NCBI GenBank assembly: GCA_017993335.1
Contig: JAGOMX010000002.1
Coordinates: 1 to 48,000 of the forward strand
Length of the DNA stretch: 48,000 nt
Source: Alphaproteobacteria bacterium
GTDB lineage: Bacteria > Pseudomonadota > Alphaproteobacteria > JAGOMX01
Direction of reading: 5' to 3'
A program made the translations under genes and the position numbers. Positions 18,160 through 28,233 of the stretch are shown piece by piece; the first letter of the stretch is position 1; each line of letters begins with the position of its first letter. The notes under the pieces are model-generated. The model did not search any database. It was not told the DNA's origin and was given only the letters and a program-made list of their open reading frames with translations.

Positions 18160-19575
18160 ATGTTTTTTGAACCATTGTCCATCGTTGTTGGAGTGTTCTT
18201 ATCGCTGACTTTCTTCTTATTTTTATGGCTGCCCTTAAGGACTCGTTTTCATGAAGCACAAGAGCAGTGTGCTTTTCTTCTAAATGAGGCGCAAAAGGCA
18301 AGTTTGGAAAAAATAGAGGCTTTAACCCGGGCGGAGCGATTGCCGGGAGTCGAAAAAAAATTAGAGGAAACCCGTCAGTTTTTGCAAGCTGCAGAACAAA
18401 AATATCAAACCATGGAGGTCTTAATCCAGAGTGAACGCCGGGCGATGGTGGAGCAGAAAGAATTACTGGTGGCGGCGGAGAAAAAATTATCCGATACGTT
18501 CAAGGCTATTTCTGTGGATGTGATGGATAGCAATAATAAGGTCTTTCTAAATTTAGCGCAGCAAACCTTTAAAAACCTACAAGACAAGTCCATTCAAGAT
18601 TTAGCTGGTCGTGAAAAAGCTATTCATGAGTTGGTGAATCCTGTTAAAGAATCTCTAGCTGGCGTGGCGACGAAATTATCGGAGTTAGAAACTGCGCGGG
18701 TGTCTGCTTATGAAGTTCTCAAACATCAAGTTACAGATCTCATTTCTTCACAAAAAGAGCTCCGGTTGGAAACAGCGAATCTGGTGAAGGCGCTGAGAGC
18801 TCCTGCCGTTCGTGGACGCTGGGGAGAGATGCAGTTGAAGCGTGTGGTGGAGATGACAGGGTTGAGCTCCCACTGTGATTTTGTAGAGCAACAAACCATG
18901 CACACGGGTGAGAACATATTAAGGCCGGATATGGTTGTTAAATTGCCAGGGGGCAAGCAAATCGTCATCGATGCCAAAGCTCCCCTTTCCGCATATTTAG
19001 AAGCCCTAGAGGCCACGGATGATTTTACCCGCAGAGAAAAGCTGAGAGACCACGCAAGGCAAGTGAAAACGCATATATTAGCGTTGAGCAGTAAAGCCTA
19101 CTGGGATCAATTTCCCGCCAACACTTCCCCTGAATTTGTGATTTTGTTTTTGCCGGGCGAAACTTTTTTTAGCGCCGCCCTTGAACATGACCCGACTTTG
19201 ATTGAATTGGGCGTGGAAAAGAAGGTGATTTTGACGACACCCTCTACGTTAATTGCATTATTACATGCGGTTGCTTATGGTTGGCGTCAAGAGGCTTTAA
19301 CCGCAAACGCCCAGGAAATTTCTGAACTGGGCCGAGATTTATATAAACGCTTATCGGATATGGGAAAACATTTTGGAAAATTGGGTAAGGACTTAAACCT
19401 GGCGGTTCGTTCATATAATGATACCGTGGGAAGCCTAGAGCGAAGAGTTCTGCCAAGTGCAAGGCGTTTTAAAGATTTGGAAGCCTCATCTTCCCGAGAT
19501 GAAATTTTAGAAATACCACAACTGGAGATGATACCAAGAGATTTGCAAGCGCCCGAACTCGTGATAAACTCATAA
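18160..19575 (+). CDS. rmuC: RmuC-family DNA recombination protein
   Basis: RmuC limits inversions at short inverted repeats in E. coli and has a restriction-endonuclease-like fold. The product is 471 aa. A membrane-spanning N-terminus (SIVVGVFLSLTFFLFLWLPL) is followed by a long coiled coil (residues 35-200). The conserved core starts at LRAPAVRGRWGEMQLKRVVE and continues through RPDMVVKLPGGKQIVIDAKA, with the D-x-K of the nuclease-like site, then VILFLPGETFF and LIALLHAVAYGWRQE. The ATG at 18160 gives the membrane anchor directly. It diverges from the DUF4143 ATPase and is followed 27 bp later by a flavin monooxygenase. Confidence 0.95.
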   Translation: MFFEPLSIVVGVFLSLTFFLFLWLPLRTRFHEAQEQCAFLLNEAQKASLEKIEALTRAERLPGVEKKLEETRQFLQAAEQKYQTMEVLIQSERRAMVEQKELLVAAEKKLSDTFKAISVDVMDSNNKVFLNLAQQTFKNLQDKSIQDLAGREKAIHELVNPVKESLAGVATKLSELETARVSAYEVLKHQVTDLISSQKELRLETANLVKALRAPAVRGRWGEMQLKRVVEMTGLSSHCDFVEQQTMHTGENILRPDMVVKLPGGKQIVIDAKAPLSAYLEALEATDDFTRREKLRDHARQVKTHILALSSKAYWDQFPANTSPEFVILFLPGETFFSAALEHDPTLIELGVEKKVILTTPSTLIALLHAVAYGWRQEALTANAQEISELGRDLYKRLSDMGKHFGKLGKDLNLAVRSYNDTVGSLERRVLPSARRFKDLEASSSRDEILEIPQLEMIPRDLQAPELVINS

Positions 19576-19602
19576 GAGTAAGAAAATAACATAGGCAGTT
19601 TA

Positions 19603-21324
19603 ATGACCGCAGATAAGAAAAATAATAATGACTATGATGTGCTGATTGTTGGTGCCAGCCCTGCAAGTTTAGTTTTAGCGCTACAACTGTCTCGTTATAA
19701 TGTAAAATTTCAAATCATCGATAAACGATCAGGTTTTTCTGAAAACAGCCCTTCTTTTACATTAAAGCCAAGCACGTTAGATGCATTGGCAACTCTGAAT
19801 TTAGCAGATTCTTTGATGACACAGGGTACATCCGTACGCAAGATTAATGCTTATATCAAAGGCAAGCCCGCATTCGACATAGATTTTCGTCCCAAAAATG
19901 CCACTTCATATGCGGTTATGCTGAGCCTGGAGCAAAAAAAAATAGAAACTGTTTTGGCTGCGACGTTGCAGGCACAAAATCATTCCATTTTATGGAATAC
20001 AGAGCTCGTTAACTTTCAATCCTCACGAGACGGTGTTCATGTAGATATTGTTCAAGAGGGGAAAAAAATAAAAGCATCCACCGCATGGATGGTTGGATGC
20101 GATGGTTATGATAGTTTTGTTCGTGAAAAACTGGGAATCCCTTTTGTTGGCAGTACAGATGTAGAAAAATTTCTCTCAGCAGATGTAGATATTCAATGGG
20201 GTTTACATAAAACAGAAGGGTACGTTTTTATGCATCCGTCTGATTTATTTGCAGCAATACCCTTATCGGATGGTAAATACCGGGTTATAACCATGCTTGA
20301 TGGGTCCGATAAGGATTCAAAGGCAGATGTAGCAAAGCTCGTGGAGAAGTTTCAAAAACTTGTTCCCGTAAAGGGTATATTGACGGCGCCTACGCGTCTG
20401 GAAACCATAAAGTGTCATCGGCGATGTGCGACTAAATTAAGATCAGGTCGCGTCTTTTTATTAGCTGATGCGGCTCACGAACAATCTGCCTTAGGGGACC
20501 ATGACTTAAATTCAGGCATACATGATGCGGTGAACCTGGGGTGGAAACTCGGGTGTTTTATCCGTGGTTGGGTTCAGGAAAGTTATCTGGATAGCTACGA
20601 AAGCGAGCGATTAAAGGTCGCGCAATCTTTGCAGCAAAATACCCATGCAGCGATGAAAGTGATTCTGGCTCGCTCTTATTTGGGTCAATTTATCCGTGAT
20701 GTCATTGCTCCACTTATACTCAGCTACCCTGCTGCAGAAAATCAGTTGAAGAGAATTTTGGCGGATAGTAAAGCCTCTTACGGAGACAGCCCCATTACAT
20801 ACTGGGGTAGGGATTATGGTACAGGGATTGCGACGCGTATAAAAGAAGGCTTTTTATCCGGTGTTTTTGCCGGAGACGGTGCTCCCAGTTTTGATCTGAT
20901 GATCCCGAAAGATTTTAAGCGCGTGAAGCTGGCCAAACTAAAAACGTCAGAAAATTATTTGCTCTTATTCATGCAAGGCGAGAAATCAAAAGATTTTCAT
21001 AAGCTTTATCAAGAATTCCAAAACGTTAAAAAACGTCTAAATGGATTTGCCGAGTGTTATTATATCATTGGCGAGCATGCTGTCGATTATACAAATCTGG
21101 ATAAAAATCTTGAAGATGTATACATAGATCCAGATGGTAGGGGACACCAGATTTACAGATGTTTTGATCCAACGATACTCATTATACGTCCTGATAACTA
21201 TGTCTGTTATCGAGGGGATACACATCTAAACAGCCTAGAACCTTTCTTGCTGCAATACTTTAATCCAGAAGCGTTTGCTCATAAAGCCGATGAGACAAAG
21301 GCCTCTGTAAATATTGCCGTTTAA
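19603..21324 (+). CDS. FAD-dependent aromatic-hydroxylase-like monooxygenase with degenerate motifs
   Basis: A 573-aa relative of the PheA/TfdB/MhpA class of flavin monooxygenases, which hydroxylate aromatic compounds with NAD(P)H and O2. The N-terminal Rossmann loop reads VLIVGASPASLVLALQLSRY, where family members have GxGxxG; two glycines are Ser here. The middle DG motif is GCDGYDSFVREKLGI. The second FAD motif is LLADAAHEQSALGDHDLNSG, where the usual start is GDAAH and the usual end GGQGMNTG. The C-terminal third (after residue 420) resembles the thioredoxin-like domain of phenol hydroxylases. It lies downstream of rmuC and ends one base from the convergent mfd stop. Substrate is unknown, and FAD binding may be altered. 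Confidence 0.8.
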   Translation: MTADKKNNNDYDVLIVGASPASLVLALQLSRYNVKFQIIDKRSGFSENSPSFTLKPSTLDALATLNLADSLMTQGTSVRKINAYIKGKPAFDIDFRPKNATSYAVMLSLEQKKIETVLAATLQAQNHSILWNTELVNFQSSRDGVHVDIVQEGKKIKASTAWMVGCDGYDSFVREKLGIPFVGSTDVEKFLSADVDIQWGLHKTEGYVFMHPSDLFAAIPLSDGKYRVITMLDGSDKDSKADVAKLVEKFQKLVPVKGILTAPTRLETIKCHRRCATKLRSGRVFLLADAAHEQSALGDHDLNSGIHDAVNLGWKLGCFIRGWVQESYLDSYESERLKVAQSLQQNTHAAMKVILARSYLGQFIRDVIAPLILSYPAAENQLKRILADSKASYGDSPITYWGRDYGTGIATRIKEGFLSGVFAGDGAPSFDLMIPKDFKRVKLAKLKTSENYLLLFMQGEKSKDFHKLYQEFQNVKKRLNGFAECYYIIGEHAVDYTNLDKNLEDVYIDPDGRGHQIYRCFDPTILIIRPDNYVCYRGDTHLNSLEPFLLQYFNPEAFAHKADETKASVNIAV

Positions 21325-21325
21325 A

Positions 21326-24300
21326 TCAAGGCGACAGTAAGGAAACGATATCCGTAACCAATTTCTTGACCCCATTTTTTCGGGTAAGAGGATCATTCCA
21401 GGCACGGATAAAAAACACACTGTGATCGGCCCTTACTTTGCCGAACTGTTTCTGTATAAACTGGATGAGTTTTTCTGGGTTTTTGAATTCTTGGTTGCGG
21501 AAGTGAATCACCGCACCTTTTTCGCCGGCGTCAATTTTTTGAATGTTGGCTTGGCGGCAAATTTCTTTGATTTCAATAATGTCTAAAAGGTTTGTAACTT
21601 CATCTGGGATTGGCCCAAATCGATCGATAAGTTCGGCGGCAAATCCATCGATTTCCTCTTTGGTTTTTAGAGAAGAGATGCGGCGATAAAGACTCATGCG
21701 TAAGGGCAAGGAACTGACATAATCTTCTGGGATTAAAACAGCGGCACCATAATTAACCTGTGGTGACCAGGCATCGGCTTTTTCTTCCATGAGTTCACTC
21801 GATTCGGCTTTAGCCGCATGGATCGCATCCTCTAGCATTTGTTGATAGAGTTCCACACCCACTTCACGGATGTGTCCCGATTGTTCGTCTCCTAATAGAT
21901 TGCCGGCACCACGGATGTCCATATCATAACTAGCTAATTGAAACCCAGCCCCTAGGTTGTCGAGTGTCTGCATAACCTCCAGCCTTTTTCTCGCTGTCTC
22001 TGTTATTTGGTTCATGGGTAGAGTTAAGTAGGCATAGCCTCGTTGATTCGAGCGCCCCACACGACCACGTAATTGGTAGAGCTGGGATAAACCGAACATG
22101 TCGGCTCGATGAATAATGATTGTATTGGCCGTGGGTATATCGATTCCCGATTCAATAATATTTGTTGAAAGCAGCAAATCATACTGACCCTCATAAAAAT
22201 CCGTCATAATTTTTTCCAAGTGTGCTGTCGGCATTTGACCATGGGCTGCAGCCATGGATATCTCGGGTACCAGTTCTTGTAATTGTTCATAGACTTCGTC
22301 TAAATCTGCAATGCGTGGGCAGACATAAAATACGTGACCGCCGCGAAAATGTTCTCGCATAATGGCTTCGCGAATGATAACACCATCAAAGGGTGTAACA
22401 AATGTTCGGACACTCAAGCGATCAACTGGTGGTGTCGCGATAATGCTGAGGTCGCGAACCCCCGTTAGCGCCATTTGCAAGGTGCGAGGAATCGGGGTGG
22501 CGGTTAGCGTCAGTACATGTACATTCGATTTCAGTTGTTTTAATTTTTCTTTCTGGGTCACACCAAAGTGTTGTTCTTCATCTACGATGACCAACCCCAG
22601 ATCCGCAAACTTTATGTCTTTAGCGAGTAGCGCATGAGTGCCAATAATTATATGTACGTCGCCTTTTTCTAAATCCGTTTTAATTTTTTCTTTCTGGCTG
22701 GCAGAAACAAAACGAGAGAGTTGTTGCACGTTTATACCAAAACCATCGAATCGTTTTGTGAAGTTTTGAAAATGTTGCCGACACAATAATGTGGTTGGGG
22801 CGATAATCGCCACTTGTTTGCCTTGAGCTGTCACGATTTGGGCTGCCCGTAAGGCTATTTCTGTTTTTCCAAAGCCCACATCCCCACAGACCAGACGATC
22901 CATGGGTTTGCCGGCCGCCAGGTCATTAATGGTATCTTCAATTGCACGGTCTTGATCGTCCGTTTCAGCGTAGGGGAATCGGGCGCTAAATTCCTCGTAT
23001 GAAGGCTGTTTCTCAAAAGAATCTGCTTGCCGGATATGCCGTTCGGCGGCAATACGCAGCAGCTTATCCGCAATTTCTTTAATGCGTTCCTTGACTTTTG
23101 CTTTGCGAGCCTGCCAGGCAGCGCCCCCTAAACGATCCAGGGTCACCTCACTATCTTGAGATCCAAAACGAGAAAGGACATCCATGTTTTCTACGGGAAT
23201 AAAAAGTTTATCCCCTTGGTCGTAAAGGAGACATAAGCAGTCATGAGCTGCGCCGCCTGCATCAATATTAACCAAATCAAGAAATTGTCCCACACCGTGA
23301 TCTATATGAACCACATGGTCACCCGGATTGAGAGAGGAGGCTTCGTGTATAACTAAATCAGATCGCTTTTGTTTACGATGTGGCCGGGTCAGGCGATCGC
23401 CCAAAAGATCTTGTTCACTGATAACCACAAAATTATCCGTTAAAAAACCTTTCGGTAAATCCAGCGTTGTCAGTGCAACCATACCTTGTTTTAGTTTCTT
23501 TATGTCTTGCCAGGAGTGGATCGTTGTTAGATTTGAGATACCGTGTTCTTGTAGCAATTGGTGCAGTCGCGTGAGAGACCCTTGCGTATAACAGGCGAGC
23601 AAATAAAAATCCTTGTTCCATGTTATGAGTTGTTCACGGAATACGTCATAAGGATTTTTATCTTTTGGCGCCAGTTCACTTAGCAAATTCTGCGCCTGGC
23701 AATTAAATTGTTGATGAGAATCGGGTTCTTGGAAGGTGGAGAACTGAATGACCGTATGCCCCTGTAAAGCCTTCAGGCAGTCTTCTATAGGCCAGTATAG
23801 GCGATTGGGGGCAAGGCTGCGGTATGGGGTTTCGTCTTTAAATTTTAAACTGGATTGCCGTGCCTTATAATAATCTGAAATTAATTCGGAACGAGCATGA
23901 AAAGCATCCATAATTTTCCCTGGCAGCGTCAGAATGGGCTTTTCTACATAGTCCAGCAGCGTTGCCATATCTTCATAAAAAAGAGGCAGAAGATGCTCCA
24001 CACCCTGGGGCATGCGCTCTTCTTTGATGGCATTATAAATGGGATCTTTACGGGCGACATCTCCAAACTCCACTAAATATCTATTGAGAAAACGCGACCT
24101 TTCGCCCTCTTGTATGATCGCTTCACTTGCAAATTGCAAATTAACACTAGTCAGGGGGGTTAAGCGTCGTTGTGTCATGGGGTCAAAGCTATATAAACTT
24201 TCAATCGTTTTGCCAAAAAGATCAAGGCGTGCGGGATATTCCATGTGGGAGGTAAATAAATCAATAATTCCTCCACGAACGGCAAACTCGCCCGGTTCTC

Positions 24301-24778
24301 GTACGGTATCGACGCGCAAGAAACCGTTTTTTGTTAAATTCTGTATAAGGAGTTCAACCTCTATATTCTGACCCACCGCTAGATTTACAGGTAATGCGCT
24401 GAATATACTGCGTGGAGGGATGCGTTGTAAAAAGGCCGACGCCGTGGTCAGGATAATACACGGCGTTTTTTCACAGGTCAGTCGAGAAAGGGCCGACATG
24501 CGCTGCGCCATTAAATCTATCCGCGGCGAAACACGATCATAAGGTAGACAATCCCAGCTCGGGAATTTTACAACAGGGATGTCCTTGTCCATAAACTTCA
24601 ATACATGCTCGGCCATTTCCATGGCTTCATCATCCGAGGCGATGTATATGAGATTGCGCTGGTGTTCAGAAAATATAGCCGCGAGTTGAAAAAATTCATA
24701 AGTTTCAGGACAACGGGCGTATGTAACCCAACAAGGATCGGTTGTTAAGAGATTAGACTTAATGTATGCAAATTTCAT
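21326..24778 (-). CDS. mfd: Transcription-repair coupling factor Mfd
   Basis: Mfd removes RNA polymerase stalled at DNA damage and recruits UvrA. The product is 1150 aa, full length. The UvrB-like N-terminal module includes FPSWDCLPYDRVSP and the REPGEFAVRGGIIDLF motif. The RNA-polymerase-interaction domain includes GDHVVHIDHGVGQFL. The helicase core has VCGDVGFGKTEIALRAA (Walker A), VIVDEEQHFGV, TATPIPRTLQMAL, TNIIESGIDIP and QLRGRVGRSNQRGYAYL. The C-terminal domain contains LPLRMSLYRRI. I chose the ATG at 24778 (MKFAYIKSNLL); the frame extends upstream only to a GTG. Mfd is convergent with the monooxygenase gene, the two stops one base apart. Confidence 0.97.
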   Translation of the reverse strand: MKFAYIKSNLLTTDPCWVTYARCPETYEFFQLAAIFSEHQRNLIYIASDDEAMEMAEHVLKFMDKDIPVVKFPSWDCLPYDRVSPRIDLMAQRMSALSRLTCEKTPCIILTTASAFLQRIPPRSIFSALPVNLAVGQNIEVELLIQNLTKNGFLRVDTVREPGEFAVRGGIIDLFTSHMEYPARLDLFGKTIESLYSFDPMTQRRLTPLTSVNLQFASEAIIQEGERSRFLNRYLVEFGDVARKDPIYNAIKEERMPQGVEHLLPLFYEDMATLLDYVEKPILTLPGKIMDAFHARSELISDYYKARQSSLKFKDETPYRSLAPNRLYWPIEDCLKALQGHTVIQFSTFQEPDSHQQFNCQAQNLLSELAPKDKNPYDVFREQLITWNKDFYLLACYTQGSLTRLHQLLQEHGISNLTTIHSWQDIKKLKQGMVALTTLDLPKGFLTDNFVVISEQDLLGDRLTRPHRKQKRSDLVIHEASSLNPGDHVVHIDHGVGQFLDLVNIDAGGAAHDCLCLLYDQGDKLFIPVENMDVLSRFGSQDSEVTLDRLGGAAWQARKAKVKERIKEIADKLLRIAAERHIRQADSFEKQPSYEEFSARFPYAETDDQDRAIEDTINDLAAGKPMDRLVCGDVGFGKTEIALRAAQIVTAQGKQVAIIAPTTLLCRQHFQNFTKRFDGFGINVQQLSRFVSASQKEKIKTDLEKGDVHIIIGTHALLAKDIKFADLGLVIVDEEQHFGVTQKEKLKQLKSNVHVLTLTATPIPRTLQMALTGVRDLSIIATPPVDRLSVRTFVTPFDGVIIREAIMREHFRGGHVFYVCPRIADLDEVYEQLQELVPEISMAAAHGQMPTAHLEKIMTDFYEGQYDLLLSTNIIESGIDIPTANTIIIHRADMFGLSQLYQLRGRVGRSNQRGYAYLTLPMNQITETARKRLEVMQTLDNLGAGFQLASYDMDIRGAGNLLGDEQSGHIREVGVELYQQMLEDAIHAAKAESSELMEEKADAWSPQVNYGAAVLIPEDYVSSLPLRMSLYRRISSLKTKEEIDGFAAELIDRFGPIPDEVTNLLDIIEIKEICRQANIQKIDAGEKGAVIHFRNQEFKNPEKLIQFIQKQFGKVRADHSVFFIRAWNDPLTRKNGVKKLVTDIVSLLSP

Positions 24779-24872
24779 AAGGCCATATCTTGATTGTCTA
24801 TATTGGTTTCTACCGCAATGAGGCAGTTGTTTGCGAATATACACATATTTTCAGATCTTAAGAAAAGAAAAG

Positions 24873-25082
24873 CTAAGCTTTTTTCAAAAAAATGGCTTTC
24901 AAGACAATGGTGGATCTACCTATACGACATTCAACTTCGGCTTCATTATCCGTCAGGCGAATGTTTTTAACGACTGTCCCTCTTTTGAGGGTTAGAGAGG
25001 ATCCCTTCACATTCAGGTCTTTGATTAAGGTTACTGAATCACCATCTTGTAATATATTGCCGTTGGAATCTTTAACGTCCAT
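24873..25082 (-). CDS. PhnA-domain (YjdM-like) small protein
   Basis: This 69-aa protein matches the C-terminal PhnA domain: [20 protein letters not shown], then [19 protein letters not shown] and the closing [10 protein letters not shown]. Family members were named for alkylphosphonate utilisation, but that role is not supported for the family as a whole. The N-terminal zinc ribbon of E. coli YjdM is absent. The ATG at 25082 has AGG eight bases upstream. It follows nrdB by 18 bp on the same strand and may be in the nrdAB transcript. Confidence 0.85.
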   Translation of the reverse strand: MDVKDSNGNILQDGDSVTLIKDLNVKGSSLTLKRGTVVKNIRLTDNEAEVECRIGRSTIVLKAIFLKKA

Positions 25083-25100
25083 GTGTACTACCTATATGTT

Positions 25101-26084
25101 TTAAGCTTCAAAAGCTTCTGCCCATGTGCCTCTTGTGGCTGCCTTTGAATATTCTGTCGCACGATTTTCAAAGAAATTGGTATGCTCAACGCCGTTTAAA
25201 ATAGCATCTAGCCAGGGTAGAGGGTTTTGATGCGTATGATAAATAGGTTTTAAGTCGAGCTGTGTCAGTCTTCTGTCGGCGATATAGCGAATGTATTTTT
25301 TTACTTCATCAGGGGTTAAGCCCTCGATAGCTCCCATTTCGAATGCCAGATCAATAAAAGCGTCCTCGTGCTCGATAATTGTATTGCAGGCCTCATAGAG
25401 ATCATTTTCAAATTCTGTTGTGCGAATCTCCGGGTTTTCGCTTAAGAAGGTATGAAACAATTTAATAATGGATTGCATGTGTAAGGTTTCGTCTCGTACC
25501 GACCACGAAACAATTTGCCCCATACCCTTCATTTTATTAAAGCGAGGGAAGTTCATGAGGATAGCAAAGCTTGCAAACAATTGTAGACCTTCGGTAAAGG
25601 CGCCGAATACAGCCAATGTTTTCGCGATATCCGTTTTTGTTTCTGTGCCAAACTGTTGCATATAATCGTACTTATCCTTCATTTCCTTATAACGAAGAAA
25701 TGCGGTGTATTCAGCCTCTGGCATGCCAATGGTATCTAGTAGATGGGAATAGGCGGCCACATGGATGGTTTCCATATTCGAAAAAGCCGCTAGCATCATT
25801 TGTACTTCTGTGGGTTTAAAAACACGAGAATAGTGCTTCATATAACAGTTGTTGACTTCGATGTCTGCCTGGGTGAAGAACCGGAAAATCTGTGTGAGTA
25901 GATTACGCTCACCAGCGGTCAATTTATTATGCCAGCATTGCACATCGTCGGCTAAAGGAACCTCTTCAGGCAACCAGTGAATTTGTTGCTGCGTCAGCCA
26001 TGCGTCATAGCACCAGGGGTAGCGAAAAGGCTTATATACGTGGTGCTCATCGAGAAGCGTCAGTGGCTTTTGGTTTATTGACAT
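25101..26084 (-). CDS. nrdB: Class I ribonucleotide reductase, beta (radical) subunit
   Basis: NrdB houses the di-iron/tyrosyl radical cofactor that starts ribonucleotide reduction in NrdA. The product is 327 aa. Metal ligands and the radical site are visible: Asp74 (in TQADIEVNN), Glu105, His108 and Tyr112 in METIHVAAYSHLL, matching E. coli Glu115/His118/Tyr122. Later EGLQLFASF and RDETLHMQSIIKLFH supply the remaining Glu and His ligands. The Tyr indicates a class Ia-type enzyme. The ATG at 26084 has GAGG at better distance than the ATG at 26093. It overlaps nrdA by 10 bases. Confidence 0.96.
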   Translation of the reverse strand: MSINQKPLTLLDEHHVYKPFRYPWCYDAWLTQQQIHWLPEEVPLADDVQCWHNKLTAGERNLLTQIFRFFTQADIEVNNCYMKHYSRVFKPTEVQMMLAAFSNMETIHVAAYSHLLDTIGMPEAEYTAFLRYKEMKDKYDYMQQFGTETKTDIAKTLAVFGAFTEGLQLFASFAILMNFPRFNKMKGMGQIVSWSVRDETLHMQSIIKLFHTFLSENPEIRTTEFENDLYEACNTIIEHEDAFIDLAFEMGAIEGLTPDEVKKYIRYIADRRLTQLDLKPIYHTHQNPLPWLDAILNGVEHTNFFENRATEYSKAATRGTWAEAFEA

Positions 26085-27952
26085 GCTAGGCATTCCTCAT
26101 AATCAGTTTCTGTCGTGGCCGTTGGGGCAATGTAAGCTATGTTCGCCACTGTAGCGGGTGTGGTTGTTTCCATTTTTCCCATACTGACCGTTTGAGCCGC
26201 AACAATTTCAGCCCGTTGGATAGATTTTGACCGGCAATAATACATACTTTTTACACCCTTTTTCCAGGCTTGGAAATGGATTTGATGCAGATCTTTTTTA
26301 TGGATATCCGAAGGGATAAACACATTCAACGATTGAGCTTGGCAGACGAATGGAGTTCTATCCGCCGCATGCTCAATAACCCAACGTTGATCCAGCTCAA
26401 GAGCGGTCTTAAAGACATCCCTTTCATCATCGGTTAAGAAATCTAAATGCTGCACGGATCCGTTGTTAACGGTAATCGATGACCATGAATCTTCATCATT
26501 GCGGCCGTATTTTTCTAAAACAGCTTCTAAGTATTTATTGCGCACGTTAAAAGATCCCGACAAGGTTTTGTGGGTATAACTATTGGCTGCAATAGGCTCA
26601 ATCCCTGGAGAGGCACCGCCGCATAAAGTAGAAATAGAAGCCGTTGGGGCAATGGCTGTCTTATTCGAGAATCTTTCTTCGAAACCAAAATCCGCCGCAT
26701 CGGGGCACGCACCGCGTTCTTTTGCCAATACCTTGGACGCTGCATCTACACCTTTTTTGATGTGCTCGAACATCTTTTTGTTCCAAACTTTGGCCATAAC
26801 CGATTCAAAAGGAATATTGTTCGCCTGTAGGAAGGAGTGATATCCCATGGCACCCAAGCCAACGCTGCGCTCACGACTGGCGGAGTATTTGGCGTTAGCC
26901 ATGGATTCAGGGGCTTTTTTAATAAAATCTTCGAGCACATTGTCCAGAAAACGCATGATGTCTTCTAGGAATAGCTCGTTATCTTTCCATTGAGGGTAGT
27001 ATTCCAAATTCACAGAGGAAAGACAGCAAACCGCGGTCCGCATTTTTCCGTACTGATCAATGCCCGTTGGTAGCGTGATTTCACTGCACAGGTTTGACAT
27101 TTTAACCGGTAAACCAGCCAGTTTGTGATGCTCAGGAATGGCTCTATTCACATGATCAATAAAGACTATATAAGGCTCGCCCGTTTCCACGCGGGCTGTC
27201 AGCAAACGAATCCATAAGGATCGGGCAGATACCGTGCGAATAACCATATTGTCTTTTGGGCTTGTTAGGGCCCATTCTTCATCATTTTCTACCGCCCTCA
27301 TGAAGGCGTCTGATACCAAAACACCATGATGTAGGTTTGGTGTTTTACGATTGGGATCGCCACCGGTGGGTCGGCGCAGCTCTATAAATTCCTCAATTTC
27401 AGGGTGAGAAATAGGTAAGTAAACCGCCGCATTTCCACGGCGCAGAGAACCCTGGCTAATGGCGAGAGTCAGTGTATCCATAACCCGTATAAAAGGAATA
27501 ACACCACTGGTTTTACCATTGGCAGAAATTTTTTCCCCAATAGAGCGCAAATTGCCCCAGTAACTGCCAATACCACCACCACGGGCGGCTAGCCAGACGT
27601 TTTCTGTCCAGATATTGACAATGCCTTCTAGGCTGTCATGAGCCTCGTTTAAGAAGCAAGAAATAGGTAGACCCCTAGATGTCCCCCCATTGCTTAAGAT
27701 GGGAGTGGCTGGCATAAACCATAATTGGCTCATATAATCATAAATGCGTTGGGCATGTGCATCATCATCCCCATAGTAGCTGGCAACCCGTGCAAAAAGA
27801 TCTTGATAGCTTTCCCCGGGCATTAAATAACGGTCTTCCAGAGTGGCTTTACCATACCCTGTAAGAAGCGCGTCTCTGCTTCTGTGGACCGTTACTTGAG
27901 CCCCACCTTGCAGCTGCACCGTATCTAACATTTGTCTTCCGTTTCCATTCAT
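26075..27952 (-). CDS. nrdA: Class I ribonucleotide reductase, alpha (catalytic) subunit
   Basis: NrdA reduces ribonucleoside diphosphates to deoxy forms for DNA synthesis. The product is 625 aa, shorter than the E. coli protein (761 aa). It lacks the N-terminal ATP-cone: the sequence goes almost directly into MPATPILSNGGTSRGLPISC. The active site is present (Cys in GLPISC; Asn-x-Cys-x-Glu in SNLCSEITLPT; second Cys in AVCCLSSVNL). The radical-transfer tyrosine pair is in GVKSMYYCRSKS. The C-terminal redox tail is CLACQ. Without the cone, dATP inhibition through that domain is not expected. The start may be 27952 or 27931; both are ATG with acceptable sites. Confidence 0.95.
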   Translation of the reverse strand: MNGNGRQMLDTVQLQGGAQVTVHRSRDALLTGYGKATLEDRYLMPGESYQDLFARVASYYGDDDAHAQRIYDYMSQLWFMPATPILSNGGTSRGLPISCFLNEAHDSLEGIVNIWTENVWLAARGGGIGSYWGNLRSIGEKISANGKTSGVIPFIRVMDTLTLAISQGSLRRGNAAVYLPISHPEIEEFIELRRPTGGDPNRKTPNLHHGVLVSDAFMRAVENDEEWALTSPKDNMVIRTVSARSLWIRLLTARVETGEPYIVFIDHVNRAIPEHHKLAGLPVKMSNLCSEITLPTGIDQYGKMRTAVCCLSSVNLEYYPQWKDNELFLEDIMRFLDNVLEDFIKKAPESMANAKYSASRERSVGLGAMGYHSFLQANNIPFESVMAKVWNKKMFEHIKKGVDAASKVLAKERGACPDAADFGFEERFSNKTAIAPTASISTLCGGASPGIEPIAANSYTHKTLSGSFNVRNKYLEAVLEKYGRNDEDSWSSITVNNGSVQHLDFLTDDERDVFKTALELDQRWVIEHAADRTPFVCQAQSLNVFIPSDIHKKDLHQIHFQAWKKGVKSMYYCRSKSIQRAEIVAAQTVSMGKMETTTPATVANIAYIAPTATTETDYEECLACQ

Positions 27953-28036
27953 GCCCTGGACTCCAGTTACCTAAATTTTGAGGGGAGAATCCCCTATTGA
28001 CTAACGACACTTGCCGCAGTCACGTCTTAAAAAGCG

Positions 28037-28050
28037 CATAATATATTGTT
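28037..28050. promoter_or_regulatory. Possible NrdR-box-like palindrome upstream of nrdA
   Basis: CATAATATATTGTT, centred on AATATATT, resembles one half of the paired NrdR boxes that control nrd genes. A weaker partner (ATCACATAGT) lies about 33 bp upstream in the nrdA direction. Both are imperfect, and A+T-rich DNA yields such matches by chance. Confidence 0.3.
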
Positions 28051-28233
28051 TTTATTGGGATTTGATTGAGAATCACATAGTCTGATGCAAAAAACAAGTC
28101 TGACGTTGTGGTTCTCAGTGACTCAATGTTTCAAGGGTCACATGCCCGTCTATCTAGAGTATAAATTTCGGGCTCGTAGGTCAAGATATCATCGGCATGG
28201 AGAAGAAAGTTTTTATCAAAACCTTTGTTTTTC

